Shown in pieces: positions 18,041 through 27,554 of a stretch of 64,000 bases of DNA. The notes under the pieces are model-generated. The model was not told the origin of the DNA. It made no database searches and saw nothing but the letters and a program-made list of their open reading frames with translations. Positions within the stretch are counted from its first letter, which is position 1, and every line of letters begins with the position of its first letter. Source of the stretch: JAGOMX01 sp041738135. Its GTDB lineage: Bacteria > Pseudomonadota > Alphaproteobacteria > JAGOMX01. Location: positions 44,251 through 108,250 of the forward strand of contig JBGSQK010000057.1 of the NCBI GenBank assembly GCA_041738135.1, written 5' to 3'. The position numbers and the translations under genes are program-made.

Positions 18041-18625
18041 TCAAGCCTCAGCTTTGAAGAGGAGTTTGTAGATTTCATTTACCTTGCTGATAGCATCCGG
18101 GAACTTTGACAGTGGGCCATCATTGCAAATTTTTAATAATTGATCAAGGATGCATGAAAATTCACTTCTCGTTTTATCATTCTTAAAATTTCCGTTGGCG
18201 GCACCCCAACAAAATGTTTTAAATGCTTGAAGTGTTAATATTAATAAATCATTGGTTCTTTCATAACTTTTGGCTGTTGGATCTTTAGCAAGAGCACTGG
18301 TTTCTTGCGAAATAATGGTTATAAGTTCTTTTCCCACCGTTTTGACCGTTTCAGCATTAGTTGCTCCTGTGGTAAAGAAACTATCCAAATTCCGAACCAT
18401 CTGAGTGTGATTTTCCGCAAATGTAGGTGCGTTTTTTTCCACTAAGACCCTACTTGGAGCGGGCCGATTATGCGTATTGTTATAATAGGTTTGTTCGGAA
18501 GCAACTCTAAATCTTTCGCTGGGTCTCAGTTCTTGAGCTGCATAGGGCTCTTTGTAAGAAGCGTTTGCGGCTTCCAGGCTGAGAACGCTTATGGTTAGAG
18601 TCATGGTTAATGGATTAAATTTCAT
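18041..18625 (-). CDS. secreted hypothetical protein
   Basis: 194 residues if ATG 18625 is used (AGGA at 18637-18640); longer upstream reading is not supported by an SD. A signal peptide MKFNPLTMTLTISVLSLEAANA is followed by a basic, low-complexity linker and a helical C-terminal half (about residues 70-190) with two cysteines. No family was recognised. It converges on the secreted gene at 16961 with a shared hairpin. Confidence 0.7.
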   Translation of the reverse strand: MKFNPLTMTLTISVLSLEAANASYKEPYAAQELRPSERFRVASEQTYYNNTHNRPAPSRVLVEKNAPTFAENHTQMVRNLDSFFTTGATNAETVKTVGKELITIISQETSALAKDPTAKSYERTNDLLILTLQAFKTFCWGAANGNFKNDKTRSEFSCILDQLLKICNDGPLSKFPDAISKVNEIYKLLFKAEA

Positions 18626-18706
18626 ATTCTTAACATTCCTTTCACTTAAATATTTAGGATGTATAAACCGACGAAGCACTGATTGTCAAACATGAAAATT
18701 GAGCTG

Positions 18707-19360
18707 CTATTTTCTCTTGAGGGAGTAAAATCGGCAGATATTTTTCAGTCGTTCTGCGCGGGCCTGATAGCGAGTTCGTACCCAACCTTCTGGCTGTATA
18801 TGAATATCACCCAAAGGTCCGTCGAAGAGCTTTTGTTTAGCTAGTTTATCTTCGATCCATTCCGCATAACTATCATCATCCGTTGCAATTAACAGCTCAC
18901 CGCCGGGCTTAATGATGCGGCCTAGTGTGGTTAAAAATGAATCAGACAACAACCTTCTTTTGAAGTGACGCTGTTTGGGCCAGGGATCTGGGAATAAGAC
19001 GAAAACGCGACTCAGGCAATGATCGGGTAGCTTGTTGATCAGTAGTCTGGTGTCTTCTGGAAACACCTGTAAATTGTGCGCTGGATTATCGTTCTGTAGT
19101 TGAAGCAATGCTGCAATGCCATTTATAAAAGCTTCGCAGCCGATGAGAAGTACGTCTGGGTTAATAATGGCTTGTCCATGAAGATGTTCTCCGCCACCAA
19201 AACCAATTTCAAGCCATATGGGTTTTGCAGGCAGCTCTAGCTGGCCTTCCTCGGGCAAATGCACCAAGAGGGTAGGTAGCAACTCATCCATGAGTTGTTG
19301 GGGTGTATCGCGCAAACGACGGCCACGTCTACGGCCGTATAGTTTCATTAATTCAGACAT
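18707..19360 (-). CDS. trmB: tRNA (guanine-N7-)-methyltransferase
   Basis: 217 residues, normal for TrmB. LEIGFGGGEHLHGQA is the SAM-binding motif I and VFVLFPDPWPKQRHFKRRLL the strongly conserved family block containing the catalytic Asp. It methylates G46 in the variable loop of tRNAs. It is the last gene of the phoH-ybeY-corC-lnt-trmB operon, 9 bp after lnt. Confidence 0.95.
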   Translation of the reverse strand: MSELMKLYGRRRGRRLRDTPQQLMDELLPTLLVHLPEEGQLELPAKPIWLEIGFGGGEHLHGQAIINPDVLLIGCEAFINGIAALLQLQNDNPAHNLQVFPEDTRLLINKLPDHCLSRVFVLFPDPWPKQRHFKRRLLSDSFLTTLGRIIKPGGELLIATDDDSYAEWIEDKLAKQKLFDGPLGDIHIQPEGWVRTRYQARAERLKNICRFYSLKRK

Positions 19361-19369
19361 TTAACTCTT

Positions 19370-20908
19370 CTACACTCTTCTAGTTAATAAGGCAAATCCT
19401 ACCACAGCCACCATCATTAACATAAAGATAAGATGGCCATATTGAGCAAAAATAGTGGGTTCAAGTAATGCAGGTGGAAGATGTACGTCCAGCACACCTC
19501 TTACAAGAAGACCTTTGCGAGCGATTTCTTGGCCAAATGAATCAAAAACGGCTGAGATGCCTGAATTGACGGCTCTGACCATGGGCAAGCCTTCTTCTAT
19601 GCTACGCATGCGGGACAGTTGTAAATGTTGATAGGGACCGGAGCTATTGCCATACCACGTATCATTGGTAATGTTCAATAGCCACTCTGGCCGTGGTCCG
19701 GGTGCGACGACTTCACCTGAAAATATGCCTTCAAAGCAGATTAGCGGACTAAAAGAGGGAATAGAATCCAATGAAACTGTTGCAGGGCCAGGTCCCCTCG
19801 AGAAATCATTATCGCCCGAGGTAATTTTGGTGATAGAGCTGGGTATGATAGAACGAAGGGGTAGGTATTCGCCAAATTGAACAAGGTGGTGTTTGTCATA
19901 GGTGGCGACCACACTAGCATCACTACCGACCATAATCAGGCTGTTATATATTTTCATCTTCTCGTCAGGTACTCTTTCCCGACGCAAAGAACCAGAAAGC
20001 AGATAACCATTTTCCGGCAGCATGCGTGCCACCACTTCTCTTGCCACTTGGTCTTCACCTAAAAGCAGGGGTAGGGCCGATTCTGGCCAGATAATGATAT
20101 TCGGCTTCAGTTCACCCGGTTCGCTTGACAGTTGTATGAGGTCACGGAATTGCTCCTGAGCACGGGCCGGCTGCCAATTCAAATCTTGTGGGATGTAGGG
20201 TTGGACGAGCCTTACAACGGGCGGGTTTTCCTTGTAATGTACAGGCGTGCTGGTGGGCCTAATGATACCCCAGCCACTGGCTAGTATGAAGAGACATAAC
20301 ATACTAGTGATATAAGCAATACGTCCAGGTTTAAACTGATTCTTGCGCAGTAAAGTGGGAAGGCTGACCAGCAGTGCAGTCACCAATGTGAGGCCATATA
20401 TGCCGTAAATGGATAGAGTTTGCAACATGGGTTCAAACCCTGTCCAGATGGAGCCTAAGGGATTCCAAGGGAGCGCCATCGGGCCAGTGCCCCAAGCCAG
20501 TTCACCAGTGGTCCATAAGGCCGCAAAGAAGAAGCAACGAGATATGCCCCGGCTGTTGGTGAGCTTAAGCAAGACGCTCATAATACCTACATACACACCC
20601 AGTCCTGTAGGGATGCCGAACAGAGAAAAGGGAATGAGCCACCAAAAAATGCTTAAGTCCACGCCCAAGGCAAATGTGATCCAATATAGGCCAACGGTGA
20701 AATAGCCTAAAGCAAACCAGAAGCCTAAGGAAAAATGCCTTTTCCATGACTGATCTTGGTTGCTTTCCAGCATATAGAGCCACGCAGGAAAGGCTATGAA
20801 AGGAGCTACAATAAAGTTAATCGGAGGAAACGCCAAAGCGCCCAACATACCCAAAGCAGCCGCTAATGCATATTGCTTGGCGGGTCTTAAATTACCAATC
20901 TTACTCAT
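19370..20908 (-). CDS. lnt: apolipoprotein N-acyltransferase
   Basis: 512 residues. About seven or eight transmembrane helices (N-terminal six plus the last at the C terminus) surround a nitrilase-like periplasmic domain. The catalytic triad is seen as IIWPESALP (Glu), KHHLVQFGEYLP (Lys region) and PLICFEGIF (Cys). The enzyme adds the third acyl chain to lipoproteins, consistent with the lipoproteins at 33718, 40420 and 57910. It overlaps corC by 8 bp. Confidence 0.95.
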   Translation of the reverse strand: MSKIGNLRPAKQYALAAALGMLGALAFPPINFIVAPFIAFPAWLYMLESNQDQSWKRHFSLGFWFALGYFTVGLYWITFALGVDLSIFWWLIPFSLFGIPTGLGVYVGIMSVLLKLTNSRGISRCFFFAALWTTGELAWGTGPMALPWNPLGSIWTGFEPMLQTLSIYGIYGLTLVTALLVSLPTLLRKNQFKPGRIAYITSMLCLFILASGWGIIRPTSTPVHYKENPPVVRLVQPYIPQDLNWQPARAQEQFRDLIQLSSEPGELKPNIIIWPESALPLLLGEDQVAREVVARMLPENGYLLSGSLRRERVPDEKMKIYNSLIMVGSDASVVATYDKHHLVQFGEYLPLRSIIPSSITKITSGDNDFSRGPGPATVSLDSIPSFSPLICFEGIFSGEVVAPGPRPEWLLNITNDTWYGNSSGPYQHLQLSRMRSIEEGLPMVRAVNSGISAVFDSFGQEIARKGLLVRGVLDVHLPPALLEPTIFAQYGHLIFMLMMVAVVGFALLTRRV

Positions 20909-21773
20909 CTTTTATTGGTTCGCTTTCCTTGCGATTTTTAAAATGGACACGTACGCGAATAATGCGGCGAGGATCGGCTTCAAGGATTTCAAACTCGATG
21001 CCTGAAGGATGTGCGATAATTTCTTTACGTGTGGGAACACGGCCTATGAGCGAGGTTATTAATCCGCCTAAGGTATCGTTTTCCTCTTCTTCACGTTCTT
21101 CATCCGTTAAAAAGGGGCCGAATTCTTTTTCGAAATCTTCAAGTTCCATGCGGGCGTTAGCTATGAGCGAGCCGTCGGACAACTTGGTTGTTTGTGTACT
21201 TTTGTCAGCAGTTTCTTCATCATCGGTTTCGCCAATCAGCTCTTGCACCACATCCCAAAGAGTGACTAAACCATCCACGCCACCATACTCATCGACCACA
21301 ATAGCCATTTGCACACGTGTGGCACGCATTTGCAGCAACAGGTCCATGAGCTGCATGGATTCTGGGACGAATAGCACTTCTTTGATGAGAGGTTCAATTT
21401 CAACTTTATCAAAATCAGGTGCAAATCTAAGGAGATCTTGGATATTTAGATAGCCCAAAACGTCATCTAGTGTTTCGCCATAGATGGGGAACTTGGAAAA
21501 GCCTGACTTTTCATAGAGGTCTAGAATGGATAAATAGTTGTCAGCGACCGAAGCGCTGACCATATCGGCCCGAGGTATCGCCACATCATCTACGGTGAGC
21601 TCTTGCATGCTCAGCACGTTGGATAGCAGCTTTTTTTCGTGCTCAGTAAGCTCCGATTGTTCTTCGGACTCTTCATCTATGAGCTCTTCAATGGTTTCCC
21701 GGATGGAGCCCTCTTTGTCCGACGACGGTTTTCGAAGGATCTTGAGTATATCTTTAAAACGACGTATCAACAC
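20901..21773 (-). CDS. hemolysin family protein, CBS-pair and CorC_HlyC domains
   Basis: 290 residues starting at GTG 21773 (AAGG at 21778-21781). It has two CBS domains (about 65-185) and a C-terminal CorC_HlyC domain with TLGGLITSLIGRVP, and lacks the membrane DUF21 domain of full CNNM proteins. Homologues in this operon position are called HlyC/CorC/TlyC and are thought to act in Mg2+/Co2+ handling; haemolytic activity is not established here. It overlaps ybeY by 7 bp and lnt by 8 bp, so translation is coupled. Confidence 0.92.
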   Translation of the reverse strand: MLIRRFKDILKILRKPSSDKEGSIRETIEELIDEESEEQSELTEHEKKLLSNVLSMQELTVDDVAIPRADMVSASVADNYLSILDLYEKSGFSKFPIYGETLDDVLGYLNIQDLLRFAPDFDKVEIEPLIKEVLFVPESMQLMDLLLQMRATRVQMAIVVDEYGGVDGLVTLWDVVQELIGETDDEETADKSTQTTKLSDGSLIANARMELEDFEKEFGPFLTDEEREEEENDTLGGLITSLIGRVPTRKEIIAHPSGIEFEILEADPRRIIRVRVHFKNRKESEPIKDE

Positions 21774-22267
21774 GACACCTTTTCTTTATGTTCATATGGA
21801 TTTGCCACCCCTAGGGCTAGCAATATAGTAATTTCTAGGGCTTCCATTTTTTCTGCCTCATCATCCTCTAGATGATCATGTCCCAGCAAATGGAGCACGC
21901 CATGGACGAGCATGTGCTTGAAGTGGTCTTCAAAGGATTTCTCTTGTTCTACCGCTTCACGTTCCAACGTGCTGAGAGATATAAGGATATCTCCCATATT
22001 GTCAATGTTATCCACAAAATGCATGCTTTTGTCAGCTGGAAAAGACAGAACATTGGTTGGCTTATCTTTGCCGCGGAATTGTAAATTGTACTTTTGCAAG
22101 AATTCGTCATCAGCCAAAACAACACTGGCTGCCCTGGGTTGATCTATTTGACCTAAAGTGATGAGAGTTTCGCTGACGACCATTTGAATCATGGATTCGT
22201 AATCGGGCAAGACTTCAGTCCAGCGGCCGGTTTCTAGCACTATAGTAAGATCTAGGTTTGCGGACAT
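21767..22267 (-). CDS. ybeY: rRNA maturation RNase YbeY
   Basis: 166 residues. The zinc motif HMLVHGVLHLLGHDH (H-x3-H-x5-H) is complete, preceded by LSFPAD and GDILIS. YbeY is a single-strand endoribonuclease for 16S rRNA 3'-end maturation and ribosome quality control. It lies 35 bp after phoH and overlaps the next gene. Confidence 0.95.
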   Translation of the reverse strand: MSANLDLTIVLETGRWTEVLPDYESMIQMVVSETLITLGQIDQPRAASVVLADDEFLQKYNLQFRGKDKPTNVLSFPADKSMHFVDNIDNMGDILISLSTLEREAVEQEKSFEDHFKHMLVHGVLHLLGHDHLEDDEAEKMEALEITILLALGVANPYEHKEKVSC

Positions 22268-22302
22268 TTTAACTTTAAAACACCCTGAATGTAAGCGACG
22301 AA

Positions 22303-23298
22303 TTACTTGGCATCATGTTTTCCGTATGCAACCACTATCTTTGTTACAAGAGGATGCCTCACAACGTCTTTTTCATCAAGATAAATTGTTGAGATGCCGT
22401 CAACGTTTTGTAAAATGTCTAGGGCATCCGCCAACCCAGATTTCTGGCCGTTTTTTAGGTCTACTTGAGTCATGTCGCCTGTGATCACCATATATGAGCC
22501 TTCGCCTAAACGCGTCAAAAACATTTTCATCTGCATGGTGGTGGTATTTTGAGCTTCATCTAAAATCACGTAAGAATGGGCTAAGGTGCGACCGCGCATG
22601 AAAGCCAAAGGCGCCACTTCAATTTCGCCGCTATCCATGCGTTTTTCCACCTGGTCGCTGGGCATCATGTCATGCAAAGCATCATAAAGGGGGCGCAAAT
22701 AGGGGTCTACCTTTTCCCTGATGTCGCCAGGAAGAAAGCCCAGTTGTTCTCCAGCCTCCACGGCGGGTCTTGAAAGGATAATGCGATCCACCTTACCCTG
22801 CAGGAGCAAAGAAACACCCACCGCAACGGCCAGGTATGTTTTACCCGTTCCCGCAGGGCCAACCCCAAAAACCAGGTCATGGGTAAGCAATGATTCAATA
22901 TATCTCTTTTGCCCCTTCGAACGGGGCGTCACAACGCGCTTGCGTGTGGCTATTTGAAGTTCATCGCCCTCTTTGCGAGCAGGGATCTGACTTGCAGTTG
23001 ATTCCGTTGTTGTGGCCATTCTCATCTCAGCATCTACCTCCGCATTGGTTACAGATAGTCCCTTAAGCAGTCTTTGGTATAAATTTTTTAAAGCCGCTTG
23101 CGCAACAGCAACACCCTCAGGTGTGCCCGAAACCACCACTTGGTTTCCTCGTGCCACAACGCTGACGCCCAGTTCTTTTTCGATTTTTAATAGATGTTGA
23201 TCATGATCACCAAAAAGTGATGACAAAAGACTGTTATCTTCAAATTCAAGGTAGGTGATCGCTTCGTGTTCAGACGGTGTCAAATGTGACCTCACCAA
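22303..23298 (-). CDS. phoH: PhoH-like ATPase
   Basis: 331 residues. A KH-like N-terminal region is followed by the ATPase: Walker A GPAGTGKTYLA, Walker B VILDEAQNTT, and LSRPAVEAGEQLGFLPGD, typical for PhoH/YbeZ. YbeZ works with YbeY in RNA metabolism. The frame permits TTG 23298 or GTG 23295; no ATG is available upstream of the conserved FEDNSLLSSLFGDHDQHL segment, and the SD is weak. First gene of a five-gene operon. Confidence 0.93.
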   Translation of the reverse strand: MVRSHLTPSEHEAITYLEFEDNSLLSSLFGDHDQHLLKIEKELGVSVVARGNQVVVSGTPEGVAVAQAALKNLYQRLLKGLSVTNAEVDAEMRMATTTESTASQIPARKEGDELQIATRKRVVTPRSKGQKRYIESLLTHDLVFGVGPAGTGKTYLAVAVGVSLLLQGKVDRIILSRPAVEAGEQLGFLPGDIREKVDPYLRPLYDALHDMMPSDQVEKRMDSGEIEVAPLAFMRGRTLAHSYVILDEAQNTTTMQMKMFLTRLGEGSYMVITGDMTQVDLKNGQKSGLADALDILQNVDGISTIYLDEKDVVRHPLVTKIVVAYGKHDAK

Positions 23299-23598
23299 GA
23301 AGCTCTAGGAGTGTGTTCATAACTTCATTATACGAAATATGTGGGGCAATGAGAAGGGTTATTTACCGTTGTGTGATTTTTATCAATGTATAAGGCTGCT
23401 AACGTTCGCATATTGAGCGTCGTGTTTTGTGAACCTTCTTCGCATGGAAATAGTAATGTATTCTCAGCAGCAACAATGGTAAACCCCATATGGTTCACAA
23501 ATAAAATTGAAACCTTTCGCTGCTTCCAATGCATTATGCTGTGCAAATGGCACTTTTAAGTACGTGTCCCACTGCTTGAAACATACATAAAGTCCAAT
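23299..23598 (-). other. intergenic region, uncertain small frame
   Basis: Three hundred bases between phoH and the TRIC gene. A 72-codon minus-strand frame (23328-23546) exists without a visible SD or family resemblance. The miaB gene often found before phoH in this class is absent. Confidence 0.3.
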
Positions 23599-24231
23599 TT
23601 ATCCGGTTCTTGCAAACATTGGCATAGATATTTTCCAATAAAGTGAGGACACCCTTATGATAAATATCCCTAGAATGCACACGATCTCAGCCATGATCCG
23701 GTGTTCAGGAAAATATTCTAATGCAATAACAAATGAAGTGCATCCTAGCATTACTGGTACGGCATACAATTCGGGACGCATTAAAAGCGTTGTTCTCCCC
23801 GCTAAGACGTCTCTGAGTAGGCCCCCTCCGATTGCAGTTAGGACACCTAGTATGACTGGTGCTGCTGGCAAGCCAAAACCCAGGTCCCAAACTTTTTCAG
23901 CGGCAAGGACGCCAAATGTAGCTGCGCCTAGTCCATCCAAGTAGAGCATAATCCTATACATTTTTGGAGCAGCAAAAAATTTCCGACCATATAAGGCCAG
24001 AAATGAGGAAAAAATTGCAAACCAGATATAATCAAGTTGTATGGACCAGAAGACGGGGACGCCTAGTGTGATGTCACGCATTGTGCCGCCGCCAACAGCA
24101 GTGATTAAGCCAAACACCATGGCGCCAAACACATCAATATCGTTTTCTTCTCTTATATCTAGCACGGCTGTTACAGCAAATGCGACAGTGCCAATCATAG
24201 AAATTATGTAGTTTAAGCTTTCGTAAGTCAT
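23599..24231 (-). CDS. trimeric intracellular cation (TRIC) channel family protein (UPF0126)
   Basis: 210 residues with about seven transmembrane helices and two internally similar halves. GLITAVGGGTMRDITLG and LTAIGGGLLRDVLAG are the paired glycine-rich repeats with the conserved arginine-aspartate that define the family. Prokaryotic TRIC homologues form K+/Na+-permeable trimeric channels in the inner membrane. It stands alone on the minus strand. Confidence 0.92.
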   Translation of the reverse strand: MTYESLNYIISMIGTVAFAVTAVLDIREENDIDVFGAMVFGLITAVGGGTMRDITLGVPVFWSIQLDYIWFAIFSSFLALYGRKFFAAPKMYRIMLYLDGLGAATFGVLAAEKVWDLGFGLPAAPVILGVLTAIGGGLLRDVLAGRTTLLMRPELYAVPVMLGCTSFVIALEYFPEHRIMAEIVCILGIFIIRVSSLYWKISMPMFARTG

Positions 24232-24617
24232 GTGTGAATCTAGCTAGTTCGTTTTAAAAGATTGATCTGAAAGGAATCTGACTTGCTTCCATTCTGGCGA
24301 TCTTACTCTTTATTGGCATCACTGCGCAAGCAGCTTTAATAGTTCACCAACCACCCTTAGCGCATATAAATTTTTATGCTCATTAGAAAATCATTGTCTT
24401 GCAACAGGAAGTTAGGGTAATGTAATCGAGATGTATATAGATCGCATAAGCAATTGCACATCATTTAAAAGGGGCTGCTTTGGATTTTAAGTCAAATGTC
24501 ACAACAGATTTTTTTACGCTCCGAATGTCCCGTCGGGGCTAATTTTCATATTGCGCGTTGTTAACGCGACTTCCTAATTTTCTTTAAAAAATTGACTTTA
24601 AAATATGGAGTGAAGCT
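24232..24617 (+). other. intergenic region, nothing recognised
   Basis: About 386 bases between the divergent TRIC and NhaC genes. It should contain both promoters. A TTGACT hexamer at about 24591 is too close to the NhaC start to pair with a -10 box. No RNA gene, repeat or open frame with an SD was seen. Confidence 0.4.
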
Positions 24618-25907
24618 ATGCATTTCTTTGTAGGCTTTTTGCCAATCTTGCTTTTTGTTCTGTTGTATGTTGGCAGCGGAGTATATTTTACGATCTTGGG
24701 GGTAGAGAAGGCATTTTATCAACTTTCACCGGTGGCGGCCATTCTTCCTGCCATTATCTTGGGGTGGTTACTGCATAGCGGAGCGGTTGAGGAGAGGTTA
24801 AAGATTTTTCTTGATGGGGTACGTCATAGGGATATCATCACTATGTGTATCATTTTTCTGTTAGCTGGGGCTTTCAGTTCTGTTACGGGCAGCATTGGAA
24901 GTGTTGATGCAGCGGTTAATATGACGTTAGCTCTTGTGCCTAAAGAGTATATTCTCATAGGTCTGTTTTTAGCGTCAGCCTTTATCGGTACCGCTATTGG
25001 CACGTCTGTTGGCACCATAGCGACTCTGGCACCTATAGTTGCTGGGCTGAGTCTGCAAGGTGCATGTCCTGCGGCGTTGGGTGCCGCAACTGTTGTAGGT
25101 GGCGCGATGTTTGGAGACAATTTGTCCATTATTTCAGACACAACCATAGCCGCAGTTATGTCACAAGAAGCTGATATGAAGGCCAAGCTGAAGTTGAATG
25201 CAGTCGTTGCGCTGTTTGCTTCAAGTATCACTATACTTATTTTATTTTTTAACATGGAGGTCCCACTTCAAGCTGTAGTGAATGATTATTCACTCGTTCT
25301 GGTTTCGCCCTATATCTTTCTATTAGTATTGGCTATTTCAGGCGTCAATGTGTTCGTCACCCTGGTACTGAGCTTAGTTTTTGCAGGGGTGGTCGGGTGC
25401 TTTTGGTCTGAATACGATCCTTTTCTATATAGTCAGGATATTGCTAAAGGCTTTTCCCATGTGCATGAGGTTGTGCTCCTGGCTTTGATGGTAGGTGGTC
25501 TTGCAGGTTTGGCCGGTAATTCAACAAAACAATTAGCCAGTGTTCTTGCTGGTTGGATTAGTAAGAAAGGCAATCAAAAATTAGCTCAATTGGTTATAGC
25601 CAAAATGGTGTCCATATTGGATATCTTGCTTGCAAATAATACCATCGCTATCATTGTTTGTGGAGAAATGGCACGTGATATCTCTAAGAAGTGCCATATC
25701 AAGCCGCATTACAGTGCCGCTTGGCTTGATATTTTCTCCTGTGTCTTCCAAGGTATATTGCCCTACGGTGCACAAGTTCTGTTAGTCAGCGTTATTGTGG
25801 GTGTGTCGCCTTTGAGTGTGGTGCCTCATGTATACTATTGTTATATACTGGGTGTCATTTCTGTGGTGTATATCTTGGTCAAGAATCCTGCAAAATATTC
25901 CAATTAG
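24618..25907 (+). CDS. Na+/H+ antiporter NhaC family protein
   Basis: 429 residues with 11 or 12 hydrophobic segments. Conserved features include GSVDAAVNMTLALVPKEY, GTSVGTIATLAPIV, GGAMFGDNLSIISDTTIAA (the family hallmark with charged residues in a membrane helix) and ILLANNTIAIIVCGEMARDI. NhaC proteins exchange Na+ for H+ and sometimes carry organic solutes. GGAG at about 24606 precedes the ATG. A strong hairpin follows the stop. Confidence 0.9.
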   Translation: MHFFVGFLPILLFVLLYVGSGVYFTILGVEKAFYQLSPVAAILPAIILGWLLHSGAVEERLKIFLDGVRHRDIITMCIIFLLAGAFSSVTGSIGSVDAAVNMTLALVPKEYILIGLFLASAFIGTAIGTSVGTIATLAPIVAGLSLQGACPAALGAATVVGGAMFGDNLSIISDTTIAAVMSQEADMKAKLKLNAVVALFASSITILILFFNMEVPLQAVVNDYSLVLVSPYIFLLVLAISGVNVFVTLVLSLVFAGVVGCFWSEYDPFLYSQDIAKGFSHVHEVVLLALMVGGLAGLAGNSTKQLASVLAGWISKKGNQKLAQLVIAKMVSILDILLANNTIAIIVCGEMARDISKKCHIKPHYSAAWLDIFSCVFQGILPYGAQVLLVSVIVGVSPLSVVPHVYYCYILGVISVVYILVKNPAKYSN

Positions 25908-25915
25908 GCATAAAA

Positions 25916-25947
25916 ACTCCCACCAGTAATCTGGTGGGAGTGGTTTT
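25916..25947. terminator. bidirectional intrinsic terminator between nhaC-like gene and trkH
   Basis: ACTCCCACCAG (25916-25926) pairs with CTGGTGGGAGT (25931-25941) around a TAAT loop, an 11-bp perfect stem. GGTTTT follows on the plus strand; on the minus strand a run of five T follows the stem, so it can serve both converging genes. Confidence 0.85.
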
Positions 25948-25978
25948 ACCTAAAATTATTTTGCCTATGTTGCCTACT

Positions 25979-27430
25979 TTATTTCCGCCAAAAGCTAGGG
26001 CGAAACAAAACCAGTACCGTGATCAGTTCTAGCCGCCCCAGGATCATCGCAAACATCAGAATCCATTTAGCTGATAAGGGCAAGTGCGCATAATTCCCCA
26101 TAGGGCCCACCAAGTGCCCAAAACCTGGGCCTGTGTTCGTAAGGCAGCCTGCGGTGGCTGAGATGCTGGTGAGGAAATCCAGGCCGGTGGCCGCCACCGC
26201 TAAAGAGAGCAGTCCGAACGAGAGGAAAAACAGGGTTAAGAATGTAACCACCGATAGAATAATAGGCATGGCAATTTCTTGGCCGTCGTAGGTGGGGATT
26301 CTGACCACGTGGGTTTTGTATTGTTTGTACATCTGTACTTTTGTGAGGGCATAGACGATTTTCAGGCGAAAGATCTTGAAGCCACCGGCGGTGGAGCCAG
26401 TGCAGCCACCGATAAACATGGCGCCTAAGAAAAGGACGATGACGTATGACTCCCAATGGTCGTAGTCCGCGGATACATAGCCGCTGGTGGTCATGATGCT
26501 GATATAGTTGAAAAAGGTCTGTCTGGTGGTTTGGAGGAAGGGTAGTGAACTGGTCCACCACCGGAAAAGAGCCAGTGTAGTGGGGACGGCCAAGACGAAG
26601 AGTAGCAGATATGTCCTGAATTGACTGTCTCGCCAGAGGGCGCCATAGTCGCCATATAGAACTCGCACTTGTAAAATAAGAGGGGCTGCGCCCAAAACCA
26701 TGAAAACCATCAAAATCAGTTCGATGAGGCTGCTATTAAAGTGAGCAATGGAGCGATCGTAGTTGGTGAGGCCACCGGTAGAAACGGACGTGAAAGCATG
26801 GCAAATAGCATCAAAGGAGCTCATGCCCGCAAATAACAAAAGCATGGCGCAGATTCCTGTAAGGCCAGAGTAGGTCCAGAAAATAGCTTTGGTGATTTGG
26901 GAGACGCGGGGAAGAACCTTTTCGGATCTGTCGGAAAACTCACTGCGGAACAGCTGCATTCCGCCGATTCGCAGCAGTGGTAAAACAGTCATAGCCATCA
27001 CGATGATACCTATGCCGCCCATCCACTGTAGCAATGCTCGCCATAGCAACAAGCCTTTTGGTGCATAATCCAAACCGACGATAACCGTGGCGCCTGTGGT
27101 GGTCAGTGCTGAGATAGCTTCAAAAAGCGAGTCCGCGTAAGATGGTGTTACTGTACTGAAGACAAATGGTAGACTGGCAAATAACGATAGCGCTAGCCAT
27201 GCGCCTGTGGTCAGTATGAAAGTCTCCCTCAAGGAGAGCTCCACTTCACCACTGGGTCGATTGGCAAATACGAAAAGGGCTCCAAACAGAAGAGTAAGAG
27301 CTGCGGATTCCGCAAATAACACCCAAGCAGGATCATTGGTCGCCCAATCCAATATGGCAGGCGCAATCATTAATACGCCAAGCGCAAGAAGAAGTAAGCC
27401 TATTACATAGAGTATGGGTTGGAAGTTCAT
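25979..27430 (-). CDS. trkH: TrkH family potassium uptake protein
   Basis: 483 residues, the usual size. Four membrane-pore-membrane units are visible, with selectivity-filter segments ALTTTGATV, AFTSVSTGGLTN, IMTTSGYVSAD and ATAGCLTNTGPGFG, and GGCTGSTAGGFKIFR between units three and four. It would be the membrane subunit of a Trk-type K+ uptake system. The partner TrkA is not in the window. Confidence 0.93.
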   Translation of the reverse strand: MNFQPILYVIGLLLLALGVLMIAPAILDWATNDPAWVLFAESAALTLLFGALFVFANRPSGEVELSLRETFILTTGAWLALSLFASLPFVFSTVTPSYADSLFEAISALTTTGATVIVGLDYAPKGLLLWRALLQWMGGIGIIVMAMTVLPLLRIGGMQLFRSEFSDRSEKVLPRVSQITKAIFWTYSGLTGICAMLLLFAGMSSFDAICHAFTSVSTGGLTNYDRSIAHFNSSLIELILMVFMVLGAAPLILQVRVLYGDYGALWRDSQFRTYLLLFVLAVPTTLALFRWWTSSLPFLQTTRQTFFNYISIMTTSGYVSADYDHWESYVIVLFLGAMFIGGCTGSTAGGFKIFRLKIVYALTKVQMYKQYKTHVVRIPTYDGQEIAMPIILSVVTFLTLFFLSFGLLSLAVAATGLDFLTSISATAGCLTNTGPGFGHLVGPMGNYAHLPLSAKWILMFAMILGRLELITVLVLFRPSFWRK

Positions 27431-27506
27431 GGATGGTTTCTAGTTGTCATTGAGTCATTGTACTGTTGTTCTAAATTGGATGCAATGGGGTCGCAATTTA
27501 GTCAAC

Positions 27507-27541
27507 AAAAAGGCCCATCACAATGAAGTGAGGGGCCTTTT
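27507..27541 (-). terminator. intrinsic terminator after the secreted protein at 27555
   Basis: AAAAAGGCCC (27507-27516) and GGGCCTTTT (27533-27541) form a strong stem, with an inner TCAC/GTGA stem. On the minus strand the stem ends in a T-run. It also faces the upstream end of trkH. Confidence 0.8.
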
Positions 27542-27554
27542 GGTTTGGTTGTGC

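Noticed and set aside
20866..21453. 195-codon plus-strand frame over lnt and corC
   Set aside because: Serine-rich shadow of two real minus-strand genes.
23328..23546. 72-codon minus-strand frame between TRIC gene and phoH
   Set aside because: No SD, no family, sits in intergenic DNA.
26067..26561. 164-codon minus-strand frame inside trkH
   Set aside because: Out-of-frame overlap of trkH; rich in His, Pro and Arg, typical of shadow frames.
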